Shown: positions 24,032 through 31,201 of the stretch, one piece after another | How positions within the stretch are numbered: position 1 is the first letter of the stretch | Layout of the letters: every line of letters starts with the position of its first letter | Origin: an uncultured Oscillospiraceae bacterium | Lineage (GTDB): Bacteria; Bacillota; Clostridia; Oscillospirales; Acutalibacteraceae | Assembly: GCA_905198295.1 (NCBI GenBank) | Contig: CAJKBW010000022.1 | Location: forward strand, 1 to 36,745 | DNA: 36,745 bases | Reading direction: 5' to 3' | Notes under the pieces: generated by a model | The model's input: only the letters and a program-made list of their open reading frames with translations | Database searches by the model: none | Told to the model about the DNA's origin: nothing | Translations under genes and position numbers: made by a program

Positions 24032-24093
24032 ACAAGATTGTGACGGCAGTTTACAAAGTTGTGAACTCTGCGGAAAAAGAATGACAAAATTGT
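24032..24093 (-). promoter_or_regulatory. Three phased ACAANNTTGT operator-like palindromes before the deacetylase gene
   Basis: ACAAGATTGT (24032-24041), ACAAAGTTGT (24053-24062) and ACAAAATTGT (24084-24093) share the 14-base pattern TNACAANNTTGTNA. Their starts are 21 and 31 bases apart, close to two and three helical turns, so a regulator would bind one face of the DNA. They lie 90-150 bases before the deacetylase start. The regulator is unknown. I could not settle the promoter itself. Confidence 0.6.
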
Positions 24094-24180
24094 TATTTCC
24101 CGTTCTGCACACTGCCGTTACCACGGCATAAACACAGGCCCCGCTGCATAACAGGAGGCGCCAAAACAGGAGAAAATCAC

Positions 24181-24235
24181 CTTTGTCCGACAGCGCTGAC
24201 GTTTTCCAGCGCTGTTCTTTTCGTCGCGGACAAAG
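24181..24235. other. Nested inverted repeats, structured intergenic element
   Basis: An outer pair, CTTTGTCCG (24181-24189) with CGGACAAAG (24227-24235), encloses an inner hairpin, ACAGCGCTG (24190-24198) with CAGCGCTGT (24207-24215). On the plus strand TCTTTT follows the inner hairpin. It lies between the deacetylase and glycyl-tRNA synthetase genes and belongs to no gene I can see. It may be a terminator, a leader structure or a small RNA. Confidence 0.5.
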
Positions 24236-24275
24236 CCTGGGCACACTCGCCGCAAAGCACATTTGAGTCACAGCG

Positions 24276-24311
24276 AAAAAGCGGCCTGAGCATATGCTCA
24301 GACCGCTTTTT
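24276..24311. terminator. Terminator after the glycyl-tRNA synthetase gene
   Basis: A 36-base palindrome with one mismatch (AAAAAGCGG.CTGAGCAT left arm) ends in a run of five T on either strand. It lies about 70 bases beyond the synthetase stop on the minus strand. Confidence 0.8.
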
Positions 24312-24383
24312 GCTTTGTGAATACGCATCGGGCAGAAGCCGCCTGCGGCCGTTGCCCAGCACACGAGGAAATCCGCCGTGCGC

Positions 24384-25766
24384 TTAAAACTCCAGCTTGC
24401 CGGCGATGTAAGCCGTCAGCTGATCGATCGCCACCCGTTCCTGCTGCATGGTATCGCGGTCGCGCACCGTCACGCAGTGGTCTTCCAGCGAATCGAAGTC
24501 GAAGGTCACGCAGTACGGCGTCCCGATTTCGTCTTCCCGGCGGTAGCGCTTGCCGATCGAACCGGCGTCGTCATAATCCACCATAAAGTGCTTGGCGAGC
24601 AGGTCGTGCACCTTGAGCGCTTCATCGCCGAGCTTTTTGGAGAGCGGCAGCACGGCCGCCTTGAACGGAGCAAGCGCCAGATGCAGGCGGAGCACCACGC
24701 GGATGTCGTTCTTCTCGGCATCCACCACTTCCTCATCGTAGGCGTCGCACAGGAAGGCCAGCACCACGCGATCGGCGCCAAGCGACGGCTCGACGACATA
24801 CGGCACATAATGCTCGCCGGTTTCCTGATCGAAATATTCCAGCTTCTGGCCGGACTGCTTGATGTGCTGGTTCAGGTCGTAGTCGGTGCGGTCGGCGATG
24901 CCCCACAGCTCGCCCCAGCCGAACGGGAACAGGAACTCGATATCGGTCGTCCCCTTCGAGTAGAATGCCAGCTCCTCCGGTGAATGATCGCGCAGACGCA
25001 TATTTTCTTCCCGCACACCGAGGCCCTTCAGCCAGTCGGCGCAGAAGCTGCGCCAATAGTTAAACCAGTCGAGGTCGGTGCCCGGTTTGCAGAAGAATTC
25101 CAGTTCCATCTGCTCAAACTCGCGGGTGCGGAAGGTGAAGTTGCCGGGGGTAATTTCGTTGCGGAAGCTCTTGCCCACCTGCGCCACACCGAAGGGCAGC
25201 TTTTTACGGGTGGTACGCTGGACATTCTGGAAGTTGACAAAGATGCCCTGCGCGGTTTCCGGGCGCAGATACACTTCGTTTTTCGCGTCCTCGGTAACCC
25301 CCTGGAACGTCTTGAACATCAGATTGAACTGCCGGATATCGGTGAAATTTTTGCCGCCGCAGTCCGGACAGGTGATGTCATGCTCCCGGATGAATGCCAT
25401 CATTTTTTCATTCGACCAGCCGTCGGCAACGGTGCCGTCGAAATCCTCGATCAGCTTATCCGCGCGGTGCCGGCTTTTGCAGTCCTTGCAGTCCATCAGC
25501 GGGTCGGAAAAGCCGCCCACATGGCCGGACGCCACCCACACCTGCGGGTTCATCAGGATCGCGCTGTCCAGCCCGACGTTATACGGGCTTTCCTGCACGA
25601 ATTTTTTCCACCAGGCCTTTTTGACGTTATTTTTCAGTTCCACGCCCAGCGGGCCGTAATCCCAGGTATTCGCCAGGCCGCCGTATATATCGGAACCGGG
25701 ATAGACAAAACCGCGGCCTTTGCACAGTGCCACGATTTTTTCCATCGTTTTTTCAGCATTATTCAT
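24384..25766 (-). CDS. glyS: Glycyl-tRNA synthetase, homodimeric type
   Basis: A 460-residue class II synthetase that charges tRNA-Gly, of the single-chain alpha2 type rather than the two-subunit glyQ/glyS type. The ATG at 25766 is chosen because GGGAGGT lies seven bases upstream. Visible features: GRGFVYPGSDIYGGLANTWD at the start, DYGPLGVELK, WVASGHVGGFSDPL, a zinc-type CKDC...CPDCGG pair, RPETAQGIFVNF (motif 2 region), the flexible-loop region GKSFRNEI, EPSLGADRVVLAFL (motif 3), and a C-terminal anticodon-binding domain with VVLRLHLALAPFKAAVLPL. It is monocistronic with its own consensus promoter and a leader of about 24 bases, too short for a T-box. Confidence 0.96.
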   Translation of the reverse strand: MNNAEKTMEKIVALCKGRGFVYPGSDIYGGLANTWDYGPLGVELKNNVKKAWWKKFVQESPYNVGLDSAILMNPQVWVASGHVGGFSDPLMDCKDCKSRHRADKLIEDFDGTVADGWSNEKMMAFIREHDITCPDCGGKNFTDIRQFNLMFKTFQGVTEDAKNEVYLRPETAQGIFVNFQNVQRTTRKKLPFGVAQVGKSFRNEITPGNFTFRTREFEQMELEFFCKPGTDLDWFNYWRSFCADWLKGLGVREENMRLRDHSPEELAFYSKGTTDIEFLFPFGWGELWGIADRTDYDLNQHIKQSGQKLEYFDQETGEHYVPYVVEPSLGADRVVLAFLCDAYDEEVVDAEKNDIRVVLRLHLALAPFKAAVLPLSKKLGDEALKVHDLLAKHFMVDYDDAGSIGKRYRREDEIGTPYCVTFDFDSLEDHCVTVRDRDTMQQERVAIDQLTAYIAGKLEF

Positions 25767-25796
25767 CGCAGTAACCTCCCTCATTCAATCTTATCC

Positions 25797-25825
25797 AGTT
25801 TAATATGCTTACCGGAAATTGTCAA
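25797..25825 (-). promoter_or_regulatory. Promoter of glycyl-tRNA synthetase gene
   Basis: On the minus strand TTGACA (25825-25820) and TAAACT (25802-25797) have a 17-base spacer. Transcription would start near 25790, about 24 bases before the ATG. Confidence 0.75.
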
Positions 25826-25931
25826 TCGTTTCCCCGAAAAACGCACGCGGTTTCCGGCTTTTGGGGCGGTTTTTCAGCCAGCAGCGGGATTTTATCCCGA
25901 AAACGGAACGGTTATCCCCCGTAAAACGGCA

Positions 25932-25964
25932 AACCCCCGGCAGGCCGGAAGCCTGCCGGGGGTT
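25932..25964. terminator. Terminator after gap
   Basis: A 14-base GC-rich stem (AACCCCCGGCAGGC with its complement) and five-base loop sit just past the gap stop. GGCAAA and TTTGCC outside it extend the pairing. It can work in both directions. Confidence 0.8.
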
Positions 25965-25986
25965 GTTTGCCATTTTACGGAAAAAC

Positions 25987-27000
25987 TCAGCCCAGCTCAG
26001 CGAAATACTTGATGGTGCGGACCATCTGGCTGGTGTAGGAGTTCTCGTTGTCGTACCAGGACACAACCTGCACCTGATACAGGCCGTCGCCCATCGAGGT
26101 GACCATCGTCTGGGTCGCATCGAACAGCGAGCCATAGCGGATGCCGATCACGTCGCTGGACACGATCTGATCCTCGTTGTAGCCGAAGGATTCGGAAGCC
26201 GCAGCCTTCATGGCGGCGTTGATGCCTTCCTTGGTCACGTTATCGCCCTTGACAACTGCCACCAGGATGGTGGTGGAACCGGTCGGAACCGGCACACGCT
26301 GCGCGGAGCCGATCAGCTTGCCGTTGAGTTCCGGGATAACCAGGCCGATCGCCTTGGCAGCGCCGGTGCTGTTCGGCACGATGTTCGCGGCGCCGGCACG
26401 GGCACGGCGCAGGTCACCCTTGCGGTGCGGGCCGTCCAGGATCATCTGGTCGCCGGTATACGCATGAACGGTGGTCATGATACCGCTCTGAATCGGCGCA
26501 TAGTCGTTGAGCGCTTTCGCCATCGGCGCCAGGCAGTTGGTGGTGCAGGACGCAGCGGAGATAACCTGATCATTCGCATCCAGAGTCTTCTCGTTGACGC
26601 TGAAAACGATGGTCTTCAGGTCGTTGCCCGCCGGAGCGGAGATGACGACCTTCTTGGCGCCGGCCTTGATGTGCGCCATGGACTTTTCCTTGCTGGTGAA
26701 GAAACCGGTGCACTCCAGCACCACATCGACGCCCAGCTCGCCCCACGGGAGTTCTTCGGGCTTCGGGTTCTTGTAGATGGTGATCTTCTTGCCGTCCACC
26801 GTGATGGAATCCTCGCCGGCTTCCACGGTATGGCCCTCATAACGGCCCTGGGCGGTATCATACTTCAGCAGGTGAGCCAGCATTTCCGGGCTGGTCAGGT
26901 CGTTGATCGCCACTACCTCATAGCCCTCGGCACCAAACATCTGCCGGAAAGCCAAACGGCCGATACGGCCAAAACCATTGATTGCCACTTTCACTGCCAT
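25987..27000 (-). CDS. gap: Glyceraldehyde-3-phosphate dehydrogenase, type I
   Basis: A 337-residue glycolytic enzyme that oxidises glyceraldehyde 3-phosphate to 1,3-bisphosphoglycerate with NAD. The ATG follows GGAGGT. The NAD-binding fold begins VKVAINGFGRIGRLAFRQ; Asp34 in AINDL favours NAD over NADP. The active site is SAASCTTNCLAP with Cys152, and His179 in MTTVHAYTGDQ is its partner. Later conserved segments include RARAGAANIVPNSTGAAKA, RVPVPTGS and SWYDNENSYTSQMV. It stands alone between two terminators rather than in the pgk-tpi operon seen in many Firmicutes, and has its own promoter. Confidence 0.97.
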   Translation of the reverse strand: MAVKVAINGFGRIGRLAFRQMFGAEGYEVVAINDLTSPEMLAHLLKYDTAQGRYEGHTVEAGEDSITVDGKKITIYKNPKPEELPWGELGVDVVLECTGFFTSKEKSMAHIKAGAKKVVISAPAGNDLKTIVFSVNEKTLDANDQVISAASCTTNCLAPMAKALNDYAPIQSGIMTTVHAYTGDQMILDGPHRKGDLRRARAGAANIVPNSTGAAKAIGLVIPELNGKLIGSAQRVPVPTGSTTILVAVVKGDNVTKEGINAAMKAAASESFGYNEDQIVSSDVIGIRYGSLFDATQTMVTSMGDGLYQVQVVSWYDNENSYTSQMVRTIKYFAELG

Positions 27001-27042
27001 AATTCCATTACCTCCAAAGATAATTTTTTGAGTCCGTACCTT

Positions 27043-27071
27043 ATTCTACCCCGTTTTACCGGCTTTTTCAA
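27043..27071 (-). promoter_or_regulatory. Promoter of gap
   Basis: On the minus strand TTGAAA (27071-27066) and TAGAAT (27048-27043) are 17 bases apart, just upstream of the gap leader. Confidence 0.7.
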
Positions 27072-27087
27072 GAAGTTTGTCAATGAA

Positions 27088-27108
27088 TTAACGACTTGTT
27101 TACGACTT
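27088..27108. repeat. 11-base-period direct repeats between divergent promoters
   Basis: TTAACGACTT (27088-27097) and TTTACGACTT (27099-27108) are direct repeats with an 11-base period, flanked by TTTGTCAA at 27076-27083 and 27108-27115. Tandem half-sites at this spacing are typical of OmpR/PhoB-type regulators. The site lies upstream of both gap and the divergent gene. Confidence 0.4.
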
Positions 27109-27152
27109 TTGTCAAGATCACTAAAAGCACCGATTATTCTATAAAAAAGGGG

Positions 27153-27158
27153 TATAAT
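27153..27158 (+). promoter_or_regulatory. Minus-10 box for the divergent unknown gene
   Basis: A perfect TATAAT lies 41 bases before the 27200 start. No good -35 box is found at 16-18 bases, so an activator may be required; the direct repeats at 27088-27108 are a candidate. Confidence 0.5.
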
Positions 27159-27199
27159 AACGCCAAACCAGGCGCACGCCGCCAACTGCAAGGAGCACT

Positions 27200-27898
27200 A
27201 TGAACAGCCGTATTATTTCACCCGACAACGATTTTTCGGCCAAAGCGCCGTTTTCCATACAGGAGGGCCGCTGCCGTGAGGCACTCGCCCGTTTTTTCCT
27301 TTCCCTGCCGCCGGCCGGGCAGCAGTCCGACGTCCAGCGCGCCGCCTACCGGGCGGCTCTGCGGCTGCTGTACCGGCTGGAAATCCGTTCGGTATTGCAA
27401 AATGCCGCACTGCCGCGGCCGCTGCTGATCGGTGACCTGTACGGCATGCTGCGGGAGCTGTTGACCGCCTGCCGCCGACTGCTCGACGGGGCCGGCATCC
27501 GTCTGGCGCTGCATATGCCGGAGGTTCTGCCTCCGGTTGCGGCGGGCATTGAGCCGCGGATTACGGCGATGGCAGCGGTTGCCCTTCTGCGCTGTGCGGT
27601 ACAAACCGGCGCGGCGCACGCCTCCCTCACCGCAACTCCAGAGCAGGTGATGCTGGCCGTCAGCGCGGCGCGCGCCTGGGAACAGCCGGAGGTAAACGCA
27701 CTTGCCCGGGAAGCCGCGCGGCTGCATCGCGGGGTCTTCACCCACAGCGGGAATATAACCGCCCTGTCCTTTCACGCTGCCGCGCTGCACACCGGCCGCT
27801 GGTACATCCCGCCGACCGCCGATGTGCTGCTGCGGGACCCGCTGTCACCGGTGCATATCGGGCTGTGTGACGGTGAACTGGCGCAGGACGAAGTATGA
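27200..27898 (+). CDS. Unknown protein resembling a degenerate histidine-kinase ATPase domain
   Basis: A 232-residue cytoplasmic protein; AGGAG precedes the ATG by four bases. I cannot assign a family with certainty. The layout is a mostly helical, Arg/Leu-rich N-terminal half (~20-105) followed by a part that follows the order of a histidine-kinase catalytic domain: IEPRITAMAAVALLRCAVQTGA where the N-box helix would lie, short strands (ASLTATPEQVMLAVSA), then AREAARLHRGVFTHSGNITALSFHAAAL where the last helix and strands would lie. The N-box Asn, the Asp-x-Gly box and the ATP-lid glycines are missing, so it is unlikely to bind ATP in the usual way. The C-terminal tail is TGRWYIPPTADVLLRDPLSP. 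It is monocistronic, divergent from gap, with a strong terminator. The kinase resemblance is inference from pattern only. Confidence 0.7.
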   Translation: MNSRIISPDNDFSAKAPFSIQEGRCREALARFFLSLPPAGQQSDVQRAAYRAALRLLYRLEIRSVLQNAALPRPLLIGDLYGMLRELLTACRRLLDGAGIRLALHMPEVLPPVAAGIEPRITAMAAVALLRCAVQTGAAHASLTATPEQVMLAVSAARAWEQPEVNALAREAARLHRGVFTHSGNITALSFHAAALHTGRWYIPPTADVLLRDPLSPVHIGLCDGELAQDEV

Positions 27899-27933
27899 GG
27901 AGCGACGGGAAGGCTGCTCCTCTTTTTGTTTTT
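27897..27933 (+). terminator. Intrinsic terminator of the unknown gene
   Basis: GAGGAGC and GCTCCTC form a seven-pair stem that begins inside the stop codon, followed by TTTTTGTTTTT. This is a textbook intrinsic terminator. Confidence 0.9.
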
Positions 27934-28599
27934 ACCACAAATTTATGGTTGTTTGTCTGCCGGTCAGTCGGCAGCTCCCTTTTGCCCGATGCCAGGCAGC
28001 CAGCCCCTTTTGTACGCGCACAAAAGGGGCGAAAAAGCGCCTTTTCCTGCTTATGAGGGCGCGGCTGTCATGCCGCGGCTCAAACCGGGCGAAGATCCAC
28101 CGGCTGGCCGGCCTTTCACTTTCATGTCCTATCCAAGCGCGAGTATTATAGAACATCCTATATATGGCCTAATCGAGTTGAGACAGGCCGGCCGACACCG
28201 GGAAAAGCGCCGTCACGAGTTGACGGCCTCCGTCAGAATCAGGCGGACGAAAACCGCAGGATCACGGGCGTGAACGGGTCTGCAACATGCCGCGTTTAGC
28301 GGCAACCTGTCGCACTCGGATGGAGGCGGGGAATCCCTTCATCAAGTCCGCCGGGTGGATAGAAAACGCGTGTTTTGCTTACTTTTTCACGCCCAAAAAA
28401 GTAAGTGGCCGCGGACACCTGCGTGATTAGATGCTGTTTTCAGCCCGCGGCCAAACCACCTCATAATGAAGTCGGTGGGCAAATATAAGGATATATTTAT
28501 TCTTACATATACAAAAAGCCACACGTTTGTAGCAAAATCCACCTTTCCCGTACTATCTATGTTATAAACAATTTATTATCTTCGAAAGGATGAGTGTTA
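27934..28599. other. Long non-coding stretch with many inverted repeats
   Basis: No convincing gene is seen in about 660 bases; short open frames here lack ribosome sites and recognisable protein features. Inverted repeats include GCCCCTTTTGT with its complement (28003-28030), GCCGTCA/TGACGGC (28209-28227), TGCCGC/GCGGCA near 28289-28305, CTTACTTTTT with AAAAAGTAAG (28378-28405), and GGCCGCGG with CCGCGGCC (28407-28452). No transposase remnant was recognised. The last ~100 bases are AT-rich and probably carry the promoter of the next gene, though I could not fix its boxes. Confidence 0.5.
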
Positions 28600-28884
28600 A
28601 TGAGTCTATTACGCGAACTGTACTATGGAGAACCCCGTATGTTTGAATCGCTCCGGCTGACCAGTCATGCCAGTGAGAAAGTCAACGATCAGATCGACGA
28701 AGAAATGCGTCACTGGGAGCATGAGCTGTCTTCCGAAAACTTCGCCCGCCTGAAAGAACTCGAAGAACTTTTTACAAGAGACGACGATGAGCTGCACGCC
28801 GAATGTTTCCGTGCAGGTGCAGCCTTCGGTATTCTGCTGATGCAGGACGCGCTCGAGGCCCAAAAGCAATTTATGCCGGAATAA
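28600..28884 (+). CDS. Small acidic helical protein, DUF6809-like
   Basis: A 94-residue protein. The ATG at 28600 is chosen because AAAGGA lies nine bases upstream; the GTG two codons earlier has no site. The pattern MSLLRELYYGEP at the start, a helical middle rich in Glu and Arg (EMRHWEHELSSENFARLKEL), and a C-terminal FRAGAAFGILLMQDAL matches small Clostridia proteins grouped as DUF6809, which have F..G...G..L at this place. No catalytic residues or membrane segment are visible. These proteins are of unknown function. It is isolated between two hairpin-rich non-coding regions. Confidence 0.75.
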   Translation: MSLLRELYYGEPRMFESLRLTSHASEKVNDQIDEEMRHWEHELSSENFARLKELEELFTRDDDELHAECFRAGAAFGILLMQDALEAQKQFMPE

Positions 28885-28897
28885 GTCCAGACACTTT

Positions 28898-29112
28898 ATG
28901 CGGCGCAATGCGCCGCATCGGAGAACCCCCGGCTGAGGGAACGAGGACGGCTTCACCGTCCTCGGGAAGTTCGCCGCTTAGCGACGAACATTCCACGCAG
29001 GAAGCAAAGTTTAAGGCCTCTTTCCTGCGCTTCATTTCCTTAAGTATTTCGCGTCCTGCGGGACGCGACCAAAGGCTTTGCCTTTGGAAACCACGGCCTT
29101 TTCAAAAAGGCC
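28898..29112. repeat. Serial hairpin array (seven consecutive inverted repeats)
   Basis: Seven stem-loops lie head to tail: 28898-28918 (ATGCGGCGC arm), 28942-28964 (CGAGGACGG arm), 28969-28989 (GTTCGCCGC arm, one mismatch), 28996-29029 (CGCAGGAA arm, long loop), 29050-29067 (CGCGTCC arm), 29069-29087 (CCAAAGGC arm), and 29095-29112 (GGCCTTTT arm). No gene is visible here. The element resembles dispersed hairpin-rich sequences I recall from Clostridia genomes; copy number could not be tested. Confidence 0.7.
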
Positions 29113-29147
29113 GGCGAAAATTTTTATTCTTCTGCTTTTCTCAACAC

Positions 29148-29186
29148 AACAGCCGGGCGATCCTTTTCGATCGCCCGGCTGTTTTT
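29148..29186. terminator. Terminator between converging genes
   Basis: A 15-base stem (AACAGCCGGGCGATC with its complement) and six-base loop end in TTTTT on the plus strand. It closes the hairpin array and touches the stop codon of the minus-strand GH13 gene. Confidence 0.85.
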
Positions 29187-31060
29187 CATTCTTCGCCGTT
29201 ATCCACCGCAATCGCACATTCAAGCGCCGGCAGATGCAGCACCCGCTCCACAATCACCCCGCCGCCGAGGTTCACCGTGCGATCCGCCCATTCCTCCGGC
29301 ACCAGCACCGTCCGCTCCTCCCCGGCGCGGTTAACCGCGCACAGCACCCGTGAGGAACCGCTATGCCGCACAAAGCACACCACCTCATCCCCTGACGCGA
29401 CCGGCGCAAAATCCCCATCCCGGAACACCGGGCACACCTTGCGCAGCCGGCCCAGCCGATGATACCAGTTCAGCAGCGCCCGATCCTCCTGCCCCCACGG
29501 GTAACATCCGCGGTTGAACGGATCCCGATAGCCCTCCATCCCCGCCTCATCCCCATAGTACACGCACGGGACGCCCGGCAGGCAGTATTGCAGCGCCGAC
29601 GCCAGCCGCATCCGCTTCAGCCCGCGCTGCCGCTGCTCGTCGGTAAGCCGCTGCTGCGCCTGCCATTCCCGGCCGCGTCCGTGTGCATCCTCCCCGGCGA
29701 GCACCGTCAGCGCTCGCGCGGTATCGTGGGTGCCGATATGGTTCATCAGCAGCCGGATGACCTGCGGCGGATAATTCTCTACGATATCCCCTACTGTGCG
29801 GTGGAACGCCGCCGACGGGCCGCCGCACAAAAAGTCCAGTACCGCGCTGCAAAACGGATAATTCATCACGCTGTCCAGCTGCTGTCCGAGCAGGTACCGC
29901 CGCCGGTGCCCGTAGCTCTGCTTATTGCTCGCGTCCTCCCACACCTCACCGAGCACCAACGCATCCGGCTTCTCCGCCTTTACCGCGGTGCGCAGTGTCT
30001 CCAAAAACGCATCCGGCAGCTCGTCCGCGACATCCAGCCGCCAGCCGCCAGCGCCCTCCCGCAGCCAGTGCCGCGCGACGCCGTCTTCCCCGCAGATAAA
30101 CGCGAGGAAATCCGGATGCAGTTCATTGACCTCCGGCAGCGTCTTAAATCCCCACCAGCCGGTGTAATCGTCCGGCCAGCGCCGGAAATGATACCATCCC
30201 GCATACGGCGAGCCGGGCGACTGGTACGCGCCGATGTCCGGGTAACGCTTTTCCTTATTAAAATACACGCTGTCCGCGCCGGTATGGCTGAATACGCCAT
30301 CGAGCATCACCCGGATGCCCAGCTGCGCGGCCGCTCCCGTAAGCGAACGGAAGTCCTCTTCCGTGCCGAGCAGCGGATCGATCCGCCGGTAATCAGCGGT
30401 ATCGTACCGGTGATTCGAATGCGCTTCAAATATCGGGTTGAGGTACAGGCAGGTGACACCCAGCTCCGCCAGCCGGTCCAGCCGCTGTTCAATCCCCTTC
30501 AGATCTCCCTGAAAAAAGTCGTTATTGCGGATTTCCCCCTGCGCGTCCGGCCGCCACTCCGGCTGGCCGCCCCAGTCCTCACGCAGGATCCGGCCGGCCG
30601 GCTGCTCCGGCTTCGGTTCGCCCGAACGCGCAAATCGGTCCGGGAAAATCTGGTACATTACCCCGCCGGCAAGCCAGTCCGGTGTGACAAAATCCGCCGC
30701 ATAGCTGGTCAGCTGCCAGCGCGCGCCGCGCGGCGTATCCGACAGGCGCGCCGACGCGTCCGGCTGGCGTTCCAGATATTTACGCCCCTGCGCGGTATCC
30801 AGCGCAAAGGCATAAAAGTACAGGCCGGGCGCCGGGGGCGCATAATGACAGTCCCACCACTCGTGCGCGTCCCCTTCCATGCCGGCCCAGAACATTCCCT
30901 GCCAGTCATCCATACGGTCGTCGGCTCCCACGATCAGATGGGCTGCCGAACAGCCCAGATGCCGCGGCAGGCAGATGCGGAAAAACACCGGGGTTCTCTC
31001 CGCGACGGCGCCGAACGGCGAACGGTATGCGGTATTGCGGGAATCAAACAGCTCCGGCAT
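29186..31060 (-). CDS. GH13 alpha-glucan hydrolase (neopullulanase/cyclomaltodextrinase-like)
   Basis: A 624-residue cytoplasmic alpha-amylase-family enzyme acting on alpha-glucans such as maltodextrin. An N-terminal beta domain (~1-120) precedes the barrel, as in neopullulanase-type enzymes. The conserved GH13 regions are present: MYQIFPDRFARS and VTCLYLNPIFEAHSNHRYD; region I MLDGVFSHTG; region II GGWRLDVADE with nucleophile Asp343; region III LVLGEVWED with acid/base Glu372; region IV NHIGTHDTAR with Asp446. GVPCVYYGDEAGMEGYRDP and FNRGCYPW are typical of this branch. A C-terminal beta domain completes it. No signal peptide. The start follows GGAAGGGAAG by about 11 bases. It stands alone on the minus strand; exact subfamily (GH13_20 or GH13_39-like) is not certain. 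Confidence 0.93.
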   Translation of the reverse strand: MPELFDSRNTAYRSPFGAVAERTPVFFRICLPRHLGCSAAHLIVGADDRMDDWQGMFWAGMEGDAHEWWDCHYAPPAPGLYFYAFALDTAQGRKYLERQPDASARLSDTPRGARWQLTSYAADFVTPDWLAGGVMYQIFPDRFARSGEPKPEQPAGRILREDWGGQPEWRPDAQGEIRNNDFFQGDLKGIEQRLDRLAELGVTCLYLNPIFEAHSNHRYDTADYRRIDPLLGTEEDFRSLTGAAAQLGIRVMLDGVFSHTGADSVYFNKEKRYPDIGAYQSPGSPYAGWYHFRRWPDDYTGWWGFKTLPEVNELHPDFLAFICGEDGVARHWLREGAGGWRLDVADELPDAFLETLRTAVKAEKPDALVLGEVWEDASNKQSYGHRRRYLLGQQLDSVMNYPFCSAVLDFLCGGPSAAFHRTVGDIVENYPPQVIRLLMNHIGTHDTARALTVLAGEDAHGRGREWQAQQRLTDEQRQRGLKRMRLASALQYCLPGVPCVYYGDEAGMEGYRDPFNRGCYPWGQEDRALLNWYHRLGRLRKVCPVFRDGDFAPVASGDEVVCFVRHSGSSRVLCAVNRAGEERTVLVPEEWADRTVNLGGGVIVERVLHLPALECAIAVDNGEE

Positions 31061-31135
31061 AAACAGGCGACTTCCCTTCCGGTAAATTATTGACTGAGAA
31101 ACAGTATACCACGATTTTCCGCCGCCGTCATCCTC

Positions 31136-31164
31136 TTGCCGGATCGCGGCCGGTATGGTATGAT
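31136..31164 (+). promoter_or_regulatory. Promoter of the ywlE-rimI-tsaD cluster
   Basis: TTGCCG (31136-31141) and TATGAT (31159-31164) are separated by 17 bases, about 40 bases upstream of the first start codon. On the minus strand a TATACT near 31103-31108 may serve the divergent GH13 gene; its -35 box is weak. Confidence 0.6.
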
Positions 31165-31201
31165 AACAGTCAATCTAGTTTATCCGGCGGGAGGCGCGGC
31201 T

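Noticed and set aside
23993..24364. Minus-strand frame of 123 residues between glyS and the deacetylase gene
   Set aside because: It spans a terminator palindrome, the nested stems and three operator-like sites, and has no ribosome site.
24984..26012. Plus-strand frames of several hundred residues opposite glyS and gap
   Set aside because: Shadow frames of two highly conserved genes; the translated sequences resemble no protein.
27822..28273. Short plus-strand frames after the unknown gene
   Set aside because: They start within or just after its terminator and lack ribosome sites; their translations are low-quality Arg/Pro-rich sequence.
28898..29112. Possible CRISPR array
   Set aside because: The palindromes have different sequences and no constant repeat or spacer length.
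28803..29462. Plus-strand frame of 219 residues across the hairpin array
   Set aside because: It runs through seven palindromes and a terminator into the antisense of the GH13 gene, with no start signal.
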